A stretch of 64,000 nt of DNA from Novosphingobium beihaiense (GTDB lineage: Bacteria > Pseudomonadota > Alphaproteobacteria > Sphingomonadales > Sphingomonadaceae), in NCBI RefSeq assembly GCF_022832375.1, contig NZ_JALHLG010000007.1, forward strand, positions 124,001 to 188,000, in the 5' to 3' direction. Position numbers and translations under genes: made by a program. Each line of letters begins with the position of its first letter. Position 1 is the first letter of the stretch. The notes beneath the pieces were generated by a model that saw only the letters and a list, made by a program, of their open reading frames with translations, was not told the DNA's origin and made no database searches. Shown piece by piece: positions 1 through 8,166 of the stretch.

Positions 1-666
1 CCAGTCGATCGCATCGACATAGATACCGAGCGGATTCCTGCGCAGCGCATCGGCCGATTTCGGCGGGCGGGTCAGAATTGTCAGGATGCCGGTCCAGTGC
101 GCGGTTCCCGCCTGGATGCCGCGGTCATAGGCAGTCTCCGCCCACTTGATCTGGAACGATCGATCCGAGGCGCGTACGACGCTCGTTACCTGCACTGAAA
201 CAGTGTGCTCGCCGATCCTGGCGAAAGGGTCGGTAGCGCGCGCATAGCCATCGAGGAAGCGCGCGCCCCGCCGCGTCGTGAAATCGTAGGCGGAAAGCCA
301 GTCCTTGCGCATCAGGACCGGGTCGAGCGAAACCGAACGAACATTTTCGATGAATTTGGCAAGGTGCCAGGCGATCTGCGGATCGCTCGGCCTGTAGGCG
401 CGCTGCGCCTCCGACACCGCCCGGGCTTCGCCCAGGCGGTCGACCTCGACGACATAGGGCGTGACCCGGCTCTGCAGCGACTGCCAGACCAGCGCGCCGG
501 CCATGCCGCAGCTCAAGGTGAATGTTCCGAAGGCCATGAGCCGCCAGTTTCGAGCCTGCACACGAGCGGATCCGATCCGCTCGTCCCAGACTTGCCCGGC
601 CCGCTGGTAGGGCGTTTCCGGCTCGGGCGTGCGTCCATAGCGCTGGACGGCGCGTTTGAAGATCAT
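1..666 (-). CDS. trbF: TrbF conjugal transfer protein, 3' end cut by window edge
   Basis: TrbF is the VirB8-like inner-membrane subunit of the IncP-type mating-pair-formation (type IV secretion) apparatus. The frame opens at an ATG whose first base is 666 and stays open to base 1, giving 222 codons; family members run about 230-240 residues, so only the end is missing. The N-terminus reads MIFKRAVQRYGRTPEPETPY, the usual TrbF opening, followed by one membrane helix at about residues 38-60 and then VTPYVVEVDRLGEA, a hallmark of the periplasmic domain. It starts three bases after the trbL stop, consistent with the trbL-trbF gene order. The visible part has no lesion, but its operon partner trbL is interrupted. 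The trbG and trbI genes would be expected beyond base 1. Confidence 0.88.
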   Translation of the reverse strand, partial: MIFKRAVQRYGRTPEPETPYQRAGQVWDERIGSARVQARNWRLMAFGTFTLSCGMAGALVWQSLQSRVTPYVVEVDRLGEARAVSEAQRAYRPSDPQIAWHLAKFIENVRSVSLDPVLMRKDWLSAYDFTTRRGARFLDGYARATDPFARIGEHTVSVQVTSVVRASDRSFQIKWAETAYDRGIQAGTAHWTGILTILTRPPKSADALRRNPLGIYVDAIDW

Positions 667-669
667 CGC

Positions 670-1971
670 TCAGTCCTCCTTTTCCTTGATGTCGGGTGTG
701 GCGGACGCACCGCCGCGATCGCCGTCCTTGAGCGTTTGCAGCGCAACGTGGCGGTGATGACGCGCATCCTGCTGTCGGCGCAGTGCCAGCGCCCAGGGCG
801 GCGCGGAGTGACCGGCCCCTTCGGATGGGCGGGCGTTCGTGCCGGTGCCATGGAGCGCAAACCATGCGGTATCGCGGCCCTGTTCGGCGGCTTCGCGCAG
901 GCCAAGGCCTGAGGCAGCCTTCTGGCGGACCGCTCCGGCGGCGGCCTTGGCCATGCCGCCAAAACCGGACCGCATACTGGAAGACCCTGCCGCCGTTTGT
1001 CCGAGTTCGTAAGATGCTGCGGCTGCCGAACCGAGGGTCGTACCCGCCCGGATCGCACCGAGCGCAGATCCTCCGGCCAGGCGGGCTGCTCCGATCGCCG
1101 CGCCGCCGCCCGTGGCGATCGCTCCGGCCGCGCCGATCGTCGTCCCGAGGGCTGCACCGGCGCCGAGCTGCGGAGCACCGGCGACCAGGCCCGAAGCGAT
1201 GCCGGGGCCGAAGATGCCCAGGCCGAACAAGGCGAGGCTTGCCAGCACCAGGCTCATGGCCTGACCAATGTTCGGTTCCTGCCCCTGCAAGGCCGAAGTG
1301 AACTGGGCGAAGAAGCTGGACCCGATGCCGACTATGACCGCCAGCACCATGACCTTAATCCCCGAACCGACGACGCTGCCGAGCACCCGCTCGGCAAGGA
1401 AGCTGGTGCGGTTCCAGAGCGCGAAGGGTACGAGGATGAAGCCGGCAAGCGACGTCAGTTTGAACTCGATGATCGTCACGAACATCTGAACGGCGAGGAC
1501 GAAGAAGGCGAGAATGACGATCAGCCACGCGATCAGCAGCACCGCGATCGTCAGGAAATTGTCAAAGAAGCTGGTGAAGCCAAGAAGCTGGCTCGCCTGC
1601 TGGAGCAGGGGCCAGGCGGCGGCAAAGCCGGTGCCCGCAAGCCGCCCCGGTTTCAGCAGGTCGGCTGCTGACAGGGCTGCGCCTCCTGCCGTCAGACCTG
1701 CTTACGCAAAGGACCGGAAGATCAGGTCGGCAAGTGTCGAAAAGCTGTTCAGGATGAAGGCGAAGGCGCCGACATAAAGGATCTTGCGGATGAACCGGCC
1801 AAGGACGTTGTCTTCGCCGCCCATGGCCCAGAACAGTCCTGCAAGCGTGATGTCGATGCCGATCAGCGTTGCGGTGAGGAACCGGACGTCGCCGCCAAGG
1901 AGCCCAAATCCACTGTCGATGTAGCGGATGAAGGCCGTCATGAACTGGTCGATGACATTGAGGTCGTTCAT
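670..1971 (-). pseudogene. trbL: trbL, interrupted by an in-frame TAA stop
   Basis: TrbL is the polytopic inner-membrane (VirB6-like) protein of trb-type conjugation systems. The frame from ATG 1971 reads MNDLNVIDQFMTAFIRYIDS and ends at a TAA at 1702-1704 after FRSFA. The same frame continues without a shift as AGLTAGGAALSAADLLKPG, then FTSFFDNFLTIAVLLIAW and a glycine/alanine-rich C-terminus, stopping at 670-672. Read through the TAA, the product has 432 residues, close to the family length, with several hydrophobic helices. The lesion is therefore a single nonsense codon after residue 89 and not a rearrangement. A re-initiated product from the ATG at 1542 would lack the N-terminal third. 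Sequencing error is possible, but neighbouring genes are damaged as well. Upstream, only codons resembling a trbK end survive before a junction near 1985-2009. Confidence 0.85.
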
Positions 1972-2009
1972 GCTGACGAGATCCTGTTGAACGCGGGCGC
2001 GAGCGGATC

Positions 2010-2508
2010 ATGTTTCAATTGCGTACCAGACTCCGGCAGGTGAAGCGTCCGTTGACATCGGACGAGCAGAGCTGGCGGTTTGCTGGAGACAAGGACTACC
2101 GCCTTGAGCTCGTCGAAACCGACAATCTGATCTTCGAAGTGAAAACCTGGCTGCCCGGCGGTCTGCCATGCAAATGGCAAGATGGACGCAAAGGCCGGAT
2201 CGAGGCGCTTGCTGGCGACATCGTCGCGACCATGCTCGCTGCCTTTCCGCTCATGGACGTCAGGAGGCAGAAGGAAGAGGAGCAGGAACGCCTGCGGCGC
2301 GAAGAAGAGCACAGGCGTCATCAGCGGGAGCAGTAACGCAAGCTCGAGCGCAACCGCTTCAGGCGGCTCGTAGAACACGCCGGTCAGTGGCGCGAGGCCG
2401 AACTGGCCCGAAGCGCGCGCCGTCTCGCACGATCCGCTGGAGGGGGATCCGCTCGATGTCTTTGCATCGATCGCCAAAGTGACCACCTGGACCTATCGTG
2501 ATCCGTGA
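2010..2508 (+). pseudogene. Remnant of a hypothetical mobile-element protein, truncated and interrupted
   Basis: From ATG 2010 the frame gives 108 residues (MFQLRTRLRQVKRPLTSDEQ) with a WLPGG segment and a charged, probably coiled-coil stretch rich in R, E and K near 2270-2330, then TAA at 2334-2336. The same frame resumes with RKLERNRFRRLVEHAGQW, which looks like the natural continuation, so the stop is probably a nonsense mutation. A shifted frame over about 2401-2508 gives DPLEGDPLDVFASIAKVTTW and ends at TGA 2506, possibly the original tail after a frameshift. The start abuts the trbL junction, so the N-terminus is probably missing. I recognise the style of a hypothetical protein often carried on alphaproteobacterial plasmids and ICEs, but can name no function. 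Confidence 0.5.
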
Positions 2509-2544
2509 GCACGATCTTCGCTCAGCCCCGTGCGAAATTGGGTT

Positions 2545-3711
2545 TCAGCACTTTGGCGCCGTCGCGCAGATGCTCGAGCTGATCGGACCAGTGCTGCTAT
2601 AGGCCCGGCGGACGGCATTGGTGTCCATGTGCGCGAGTTGGCGTTCGATGGCATCCGGATTGAACTTTCCCGTCTCGTTGAGCAGGGGGGGGGCTGCCAT
2701 GGCGCGAAACCCGTGCGCCGTCATCTGCTTGGGCCCGAAGCCGAGAACTCTCAGCGCGGCATTGACCGTGTTTTCCGACATCGGTCGGCGCGGCGAGCGG
2801 AACGAGGGGAAGCAGTACCGTCCCGTGCCGGTCAGGTCCCAGAGCTGCTCGAACAGCGCGGTTACCTGGCGCGACAGCGGAACCCGGTGCGGCCGGCGCA
2901 TCTTCATTTTCTCGGCCGGGATATTCCAGAGCGAGCGATCGAAGTCGAATTCGCTCCACTCCGCCTGACGCAGTTCGCCGGGCCGAACGAAGAGATGCGC
3001 GGACAGTCGCAGGGCAAAGAGGGTGATGGCATGACCCGTGTACCCCTCGATCGCGCGCATGAGTTCACCTGCGCCTTTTTCGGTGGTGATGGCCGCCAGA
3101 TGCTTGGCCTTGGGCACTGTGAGCGCGCCGCGCAGGTCGCGCGCTGGATCGTGTTCGGCCCGGGTCGTGGCAATCGCGTAGCGAAACACGCGGCTGAGCA
3201 CGCTGCGCATGCGCCGGGCACTTTCATAGCGTCCCGTCGCCTCGATCGAACGAAGCACGCCGAGCACTTCTTGCGCGGTGATCTTTGCGACCGGCCGGTT
3301 GCCGATTTTGGGGTAGGCCTTTTCGAGCAGCCAGCGAATCTTGCTCAGCGTGATTTCCGCCATGCCTTCGCGTTCGTTCTTTGCCACCCATTCCTCGGCG
3401 ACCAGCTTGAAGCTGTTCTCCTCGGAGATCTTTTCGCGGGCTGCGGCGAGCTTCTTTTCGTGCGAGGGATCGAGGCCCGCCGCTATCAGCTTGCGGGCTT
3501 CATCACGCTTCTCACGAGCGTCCGCGAGACCGAGGTCCGGCCATTGACCGAGCGAGAGCGTCTTCTGCTTGCCGAGCCAGCTGTAGGTGAGGCGCCAGAG
3601 CTTCGAGCCGTTGGGTTTGACGTAGAGATGCAGGCCACCGCCATCGAACAACTTATAGGGGCGTTCCTTCGCCTTGGCGCTGGACACGGTGGTCGCGAAG
3701 AGGGTGTGCAT
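2545..3711 (-). CDS. P4-type tyrosine integrase (element 1), C-terminus frameshifted
   Basis: This is a site-specific tyrosine recombinase of the phage P4 integrase family that would integrate or excise the left-hand element. The N-terminal arm-binding domain includes YKLFDGGGLHLYVKPNGSKL; the catalytic domain shows RPGELRQAEW (first Arg), HRVPLS, HGFRAMA (HxxR) and a Tyr in NAVRRAYS. Two oddities are visible. A run of nine G at 2685-2693 adds a codon next to HGFRAMA. After AYS the expected RxxxWDxRVxMMQ helix is absent and the protein ends in an unrelated tail. Read in the next frame, 2522-2593 gives QHWSDQLEHLRDGAKVLKPN, the normal family ending, so a deletion of about 14 codons plus a frameshift removed the terminal helix. 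The catalytic residues remain, but activity is doubtful. The att-like site is 166 bases upstream. Confidence 0.85.
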   Translation of the reverse strand: MHTLFATTVSSAKAKERPYKLFDGGGLHLYVKPNGSKLWRLTYSWLGKQKTLSLGQWPDLGLADAREKRDEARKLIAAGLDPSHEKKLAAAREKISEENSFKLVAEEWVAKNEREGMAEITLSKIRWLLEKAYPKIGNRPVAKITAQEVLGVLRSIEATGRYESARRMRSVLSRVFRYAIATTRAEHDPARDLRGALTVPKAKHLAAITTEKGAGELMRAIEGYTGHAITLFALRLSAHLFVRPGELRQAEWSEFDFDRSLWNIPAEKMKMRRPHRVPLSRQVTALFEQLWDLTGTGRYCFPSFRSPRRPMSENTVNAALRVLGFGPKQMTAHGFRAMAAPPLLNETGKFNPDAIERQLAHMDTNAVRRAYSSTGPISSSICATAPKC

Positions 3712-3876
3712 ATGGGTATCGCCTTGCCAAAGGGCGGAGAACGATACCCATCAGGATACCCATTTTGTTCCCGGTTGGTGCCGTATTCGCCCGGATGTCG
3801 TCGGACGCTTATAGCACAAAAAATGGCGGAATTCAGCCACTTCCTGGACGTCAGTGGACGTCCTCGGAAGAACAAA

Positions 3877-3900
3877 TGGTGCCAGAAGAGGCATCGAGCC
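3877..3900. repeat. att-like degenerate copy of the tRNA-Leu(CAG) 3' end
   Basis: The 24 bases start TGGTGCC and continue AGAAGAGG. They match the end of the tRNA-Leu gene at 19241-19265 except for one missing C and three substitutions in the last nine bases. The orientation is the same as at the tRNA. Together with flanking integrases at each copy, this marks the boundary between the two elements: the right att of element 1 and the left att of the defence island. Confidence 0.72.
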
Positions 3901-3950
3901 TTTTTGAATTGCGGCAGAAATCCGCCTATTTCCGAAAAGCGGAATTTTCG

Positions 3951-3972
3951 AAAGCCCCCCGAAAGGCCCCCA
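3951..3972. repeat. Decamer repeats at left end of the island, possible integrase arm sites
   Basis: AAAGCCCCCC (3951-3960) and AAGGCCCCCA (3963-3972) lie about 50-70 bases inside the left att copy. The exact decamer AAGGCCCCCA recurs at 19095-19104 and 19119-19128 at the other end. Repeats shared by both ends suggest arm-type integrase binding sites. This is inferred from position only. Confidence 0.45.
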
Positions 3973-4104
3973 GCGGCCACCAAGGGAGAAGCTGTTGTCG
4001 AAGAGAGGTACTTCCCGAAGTCAGGTTTCGCCTGAGGGGTGATCGGGGCATTCTGGCGCCCCTACCCTGAACTTGGGCGGTTGGTCGCGAAACCCCTCAA
4101 TTCA

Positions 4105-7100
4105 TCATCTAGGAAGAGGTGAACCCACGGGTTGATGATAAGTGGCTGCGAAGACCTCGTCGGACAGCCAGCGGCGGAAGTCGCGGTTATCGCTGAACTG
4201 TTTGAATAGCTGCGTATCGTCCTTCATCAAGCCGATGATGACCGACATCAGAGCCTTGTCCAGTTCAATGCGGGCGTTTTGCTTGTCCGAGTTCTGCTGG
4301 GCATTGCGATAGGCTTCGTCCGCCGCGACGCGCTGTGGAATGTCTTCGGCGATCAGCTTGCGGATGCGGTCACCGTCTGCCCAGTCGATGTTGCCGAAAA
4401 GGTCATTGAACGACTGGAGGATGTTGGAGAGGCGGTCCAGCTCCGGTTCGGGCCTGTGTCCACCGCCCTCAAGGGGCACCGGGTCAATTTCATGATCTTC
4501 GTCGGCCAGTATCAGCCGCTCCACCGTTTGCTTCTCGACGCGATAGCTATCCATGTCGATGGCTTCGAGGATGCCCTTCGACAGATCCTCTTCACGCGGC
4601 GCCGGCAGTTTTGGGATCAGGAAATTTAGGAAGATCGATAGCTTTTCCCACTCCGGGCTGTTGAACGGGAGGATGGCAGACAAGAATGCGTATGTGCGGG
4701 CGAAAGCCTTGGCACTGCCTTTGAATGCCACTTGCCCGTCCTCATCGAGCGTATGCAAGTAGGCCGCCACGCAGCCGTCTAGGATGGGATCGAGTTTATC
4801 CCGGTCGGCACCGCCCAGATAGAGGCCGGCTAGTCTGTCGAGGTCCTCTTGGCCATAGACCTGACAGGCGTCGAGCGTTGCCTTGAGATCGTGCAGTTTG
4901 TTCGGATCTGTCTCCTCACTCAAGATGGTAGTGCGGTAGAACCTGTCGAACGACTTCTTGATGGTCTCGGTGTCGTTCATGAAATCGAGCACGAAGGTGT
5001 CGTGCTTTTTAGGGTGTGCCCGGTTGAGCCGCGACAGCGTCTGTACGGCTTTGATGTTGGACAGGGTCTTGTCGACATACATGGTATGCAGAAGCGGCTG
5101 ATCATAGCCAGTCTGGAACTTGTCGGCGCAGATCAGGAAGCGGTAGGGATCGTTTTCGATGCGGTCGGCAATGTCCTTGGATGGAAAGCCGTTCAGACTC
5201 GCTTCGGTGACCTTGGTTCCGCCTAACTCATGCTCGCCGGAGAATGCAACAATCGCCCTGTAGGGACTTTTGCGTTCGAGAAGGTATGCGGAGATCGCCT
5301 GAAAATACTGGATTGCACGTTCGATGCCGGAGGTCACGACCATGGCACGGGCCTCGCCACCGATCTTGTTCAGAGCAACCACGTGGTCGTGGAAATGGTC
5401 CACCATGATTTCCGCCTTGAGCCGGATGGCATGGTCATGACTCTCCACAAACCGGCGCAGTTTTTTGTTCGCGCGCTTCGCGTCGAACTCGGGATCGGCT
5501 TCGACAGTCTTGACGAGGCGGTAGTAGCTGTTGACCGGCGTGTAGCTCTTGAGGACGTCGAGGATGAAGTTTTCCTGGATCGCCTGCTTCATGGTGTAGC
5601 TGTAGTGAGCGCGATGCTTGATCTGATCGCCCTCGGTGTAGGGCTTGCCGAAAATTTCCAGTGTCTTGTTTTTTGGTGTGGCGGTGAAGGCGAAGTAGCT
5701 GGCGTTGGGCAGCATCTTCCGGCCTTCGATGATGGTGTTAATCCGATCCTCGACGATCTCGTCATCGTCTTCATCGATACCGGTCAATGCGGCATTGAGG
5801 GCGGCTGATGCCTTACCCCCCTGGCTCGAATGCGCCTCGTCGATCACGATAGCGAACCGGCGTTCTTTGTGATCGCTGCCGATGTCCTGAAGGATGAACG
5901 GGAACTTCTGAACCGTGGTGATGATGATCTTCTTACCGGCCGCAATGAATGCTTTCAGGTCACCGCTGCGCTCTGCATGGCCAACAGTGGCCCCAACCTG
6001 TGCGAAATGCCTGATGGTGTCCTTGATCTGCTGATCGAGAATGCGGCGGTCCGTTACGACGATTACCGAGTCGAAGACCGGCTGGCTCTGAACTTCCAGC
6101 CCCACGAGCTGATGCGCCAGCCATGCAATGGAGTTCGACTTGCCTGAACCGGCGGAATGCTGGATCAGCACGCGCTGTCCGGTCCCATGGGCGCGGGCGC
6201 TGGCCAGGATTTGGCGTACCACGTCGAGTTGGTGGAAGCGCGGGAAAATCTGTTCCTTTTTGACCTTGCCGGTCTTGAGATCGCGCTTCTCGATGATTTG
6301 CGTGAAGTTCTCAATGATATTGGCAAGGCTGGTCGGGGCGAGGATCTCCTTCCAGAGATAGTCGGTCTTCAGTCCATCGGGGTTGGGCGGATTACCCGCG
6401 CCGTCGTTCCAGCCTTTATTGAAGGGCAGGAACCAAGATGCCTTGCCCTTCAGGTGGGTGCAGAACATCACCTCAGCGTCATCGACGGCGAAGTGAACCA
6501 TGCACCGTCCGAACTCGAATAGCCGTTCACGCGGGTCGCGGTCGCGGCGGTATTGTTCGACGGCGTCGGCGACGGTCTGCTTGGTCAGGCTGTTCTTCAG
6601 CTCGAACGTGGCGATGGGCAGCCCGTTGATGAACAGCGCCAGGTCAAGCGCGTGCGCGGTATCATCGACACTGTAGCGGAGTTGGCGAGTGACGGTGAAG
6701 CGGTTAAGTCGGAAGCGGGCCTGAGCGGCCGTGTTGCCTGGGGTCGGGGTCGCATAGAACAGCGTGACCTCATGGGGGCCATGCTTCACGCCCTTGCGCA
6801 GCACGTCGATAATGCCGCGCTTCGTGATCTCGCCCTGCAAACGGCCCAGGAACTTCTGGCGGACAGGGGTGTCTTCCTCAAGACTCAGCGCAGAGACGAG
6901 TGCAGGCTGGGTGGAGCGGATGAACTCCGTGAACTGTGTCAGGTCCAGCGTCCAAGCCCGGTCGTAATCCTTGGGGTCGCCGATCTGCCAATTCCGCAAG
7001 GCTGCCAACATGGCACCACTGTCGCGCACGGCGTTGGGAGAGGACTGCGTGCCCCGGGTATCCGCCATGTCCGCAACGATGAGGGCTTCCAAACCGCCTT

Positions 7101-7119
7101 CGGTCGTGTCGGACTTCAT
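4105..7119 (-). CDS. hsdR: Type I restriction enzyme R subunit
   Basis: HsdR is the ATP-dependent translocase and endonuclease of a type I restriction complex acting with HsdM and HsdS. The N-terminal nuclease domain contains GLPIATFELKNS, the D...ExK-type core. The motor follows with GSGKSNSIAWLAHQL (Walker A), VIDEAHSSQ (DEAH box), FTATPKNKTLE and FQTGYDQPLLH (motifs III-VI), then a helical C-terminus that would dock on HsdM. I chose ATG 7119 (MKSDTTEGG), which overlaps the darG stop by four bases (ATGA); a longer open frame to 7206 only reads through darG. The protein is 1,004 residues, normal for the family, and no lesion is visible. It is the last gene of an operon running from hsdM, so its translation is probably coupled to the DarTG pair. 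Confidence 0.93.
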   Translation of the reverse strand: MKSDTTEGGLEALIVADMADTRGTQSSPNAVRDSGAMLAALRNWQIGDPKDYDRAWTLDLTQFTEFIRSTQPALVSALSLEEDTPVRQKFLGRLQGEITKRGIIDVLRKGVKHGPHEVTLFYATPTPGNTAAQARFRLNRFTVTRQLRYSVDDTAHALDLALFINGLPIATFELKNSLTKQTVADAVEQYRRDRDPRERLFEFGRCMVHFAVDDAEVMFCTHLKGKASWFLPFNKGWNDGAGNPPNPDGLKTDYLWKEILAPTSLANIIENFTQIIEKRDLKTGKVKKEQIFPRFHQLDVVRQILASARAHGTGQRVLIQHSAGSGKSNSIAWLAHQLVGLEVQSQPVFDSVIVVTDRRILDQQIKDTIRHFAQVGATVGHAERSGDLKAFIAAGKKIIITTVQKFPFILQDIGSDHKERRFAIVIDEAHSSQGGKASAALNAALTGIDEDDDEIVEDRINTIIEGRKMLPNASYFAFTATPKNKTLEIFGKPYTEGDQIKHRAHYSYTMKQAIQENFILDVLKSYTPVNSYYRLVKTVEADPEFDAKRANKKLRRFVESHDHAIRLKAEIMVDHFHDHVVALNKIGGEARAMVVTSGIERAIQYFQAISAYLLERKSPYRAIVAFSGEHELGGTKVTEASLNGFPSKDIADRIENDPYRFLICADKFQTGYDQPLLHTMYVDKTLSNIKAVQTLSRLNRAHPKKHDTFVLDFMNDTETIKKSFDRFYRTTILSEETDPNKLHDLKATLDACQVYGQEDLDRLAGLYLGGADRDKLDPILDGCVAAYLHTLDEDGQVAFKGSAKAFARTYAFLSAILPFNSPEWEKLSIFLNFLIPKLPAPREEDLSKGILEAIDMDSYRVEKQTVERLILADEDHEIDPVPLEGGGHRPEPELDRLSNILQSFNDLFGNIDWADGDRIRKLIAEDIPQRVAADEAYRNAQQNSDKQNARIELDKALMSVIIGLMKDDTQLFKQFSDNRDFRRWLSDEVFAATYHQPVGSPLPR

Positions 7120-8153
7120 GCTGCTGCGAGCCAGCCCTTGGTCTTGAGCGTGTTGAAGGCGATCGCGACCTGCCGGGCGGTGAATGCCTTCTTGCGATCG
7201 TTCCACAGGTGGATGCGGGAGAGCGCCTCCTCTGGCGTGGCCGCGCCTTCGCGGGTCGCGACCCAGTGGACTGTCGCCAGCAGTTCCAAGCCATAGGGCG
7301 TTTCGAAGCCATCGACCAGATCCGCGACGCGGTTGAAATGCTCGTGCGTCTGCGGCTCGTTCGCCAGCGCGCCCTCTGCATCCGCGATCACGCCGGGAAC
7401 GATGGTCAGTTCCTTGTTGGGCTGATCGCCGCCATCCTGATAGCCGGCGACGAAGTGCCCCTCGATCCGGTGCAGCACATGGGACAGGTTGGTCGCGTAG
7501 GGGCCATAGTGGTGCTTCACGTAGTTGAGCCGGAGGTTCTGTCCGGCTTCCTGCATGAAATACATCAGCTTCTGCACTTCGATCAGCGTGACGAACGGGT
7601 CCATCAGCCCTTGCAGGTAGCGGTGCATCAACGCGACAAGCGAGGCGCGGCCCACAGTCATCTGCGGCACCGAAGATGCGCGGATGGTGTCAGGCGCGCC
7701 GTTCGGCTCGAACACGATCACGTGAAGGTCGGGAATGTCGCGCAGCACCGCCTTGATCCGGGGGAGCACATCGCTCCAGCTCAGCCCGCCAAGACCGGCG
7801 CCGAGCGGGGGGATGGCAATCGACTTGATGCCACGCTCGCGCACCTCGTGGGCAAGCGCGCGCAGGCCGCTGTCGATGTCTTCCATCCGGCTCTTGCCCT
7901 TCCAGTGGCGCTTGGTCGGGAAGTTGATGATGTAGCGCGGCGTGAACTTGCCTGTTTCGAACACGAACATACGCCCCGGCTGGACCAGATCCGCGTCGCA
8001 GGCAGCCTTGTATGCCTTGAAATTCGCGGGGTAGGCGTTCTTGAACTGCAGGGCAATGCCTCGGCCCATCACGCCGACGCAGTTCACCGTGTTGACGATT
8101 GCATCCGCATCCGCCTTCAGGATGTCTCCGGTTCTGAGTTCGATCTGTGCCAT
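7116..8153 (-). CDS. darG: DarG, macrodomain DNA ADP-ribosylglycohydrolase antitoxin
   Basis: DarG removes ADP-ribose from thymidine bases in DNA and neutralises DarT. The N-terminal macrodomain (about residues 1-150) shows TGDILKADADAIVNTVN, VGVMGRGIALQFK and PPLGAGLGGLSW, the ADP-ribose-binding loops of the family. The C-terminal half, with LIEVQKLMYFMQEAGQNLR and NYVKHHYGPYA, is the DarT-binding domain. I chose ATG 8153 (MAQIELRTGD) because the macrodomain starts there; an upstream in-frame extension to 8228 has no domain support. The length is 345 residues, typical for DarG. It follows darT by 13 bases and overlaps hsdR by four. Position inside a type I restriction operon means toxin, antitoxin and restriction genes are probably co-transcribed. 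Confidence 0.92.
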   Translation of the reverse strand: MAQIELRTGDILKADADAIVNTVNCVGVMGRGIALQFKNAYPANFKAYKAACDADLVQPGRMFVFETGKFTPRYIINFPTKRHWKGKSRMEDIDSGLRALAHEVRERGIKSIAIPPLGAGLGGLSWSDVLPRIKAVLRDIPDLHVIVFEPNGAPDTIRASSVPQMTVGRASLVALMHRYLQGLMDPFVTLIEVQKLMYFMQEAGQNLRLNYVKHHYGPYATNLSHVLHRIEGHFVAGYQDGGDQPNKELTIVPGVIADAEGALANEPQTHEHFNRVADLVDGFETPYGLELLATVHWVATREGAATPEEALSRIHLWNDRKKAFTARQVAIAFNTLKTKGWLAAA

Positions 8154-8166
8154 GGTTACCCCGCTC

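Larger units (their letters stand above)
1..3900. mobile_element. Right end of a decayed trb-type integrative conjugative element
   Basis: This stretch holds trbF, a stop-interrupted trbL, a broken hypothetical gene and a P4-type tyrosine integrase lying 166 bases from a degenerate copy of the tRNA-Leu 3' end (3877-3900). That layout, integrase next to the attachment site with transfer genes inward, is typical of integrative elements at tRNA genes. The genes expected upstream of trbL (trbB, C, D, E, J, K) are missing apart from a possible few trbK end codons, and three of the four genes carry lesions. The element is therefore probably immobile by its own means. Its other end lies outside the window. 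Confidence 0.7.
3712..4104. other. Intergenic att region between two integrated elements
   Basis: No convincing gene is present. The stretch contains the degenerate tRNA-Leu 3'-end copy (3877-3900), the decamer AAGGCCCCCA at 3963-3972 that recurs at the right end of the adjacent island, a near-copy at 3951-3960, and a duplicated GGACGT motif around 3846-3862. The integrase promoter on the minus strand and the 3' end of hsdR also fall here. Confidence 0.6.

Noticed and set aside
2530..4035. 501-codon open frame opposite integrase 1
   Set aside because: The integrase strand carries all catalytic motifs; the opposite frame has none and extends into the att region.
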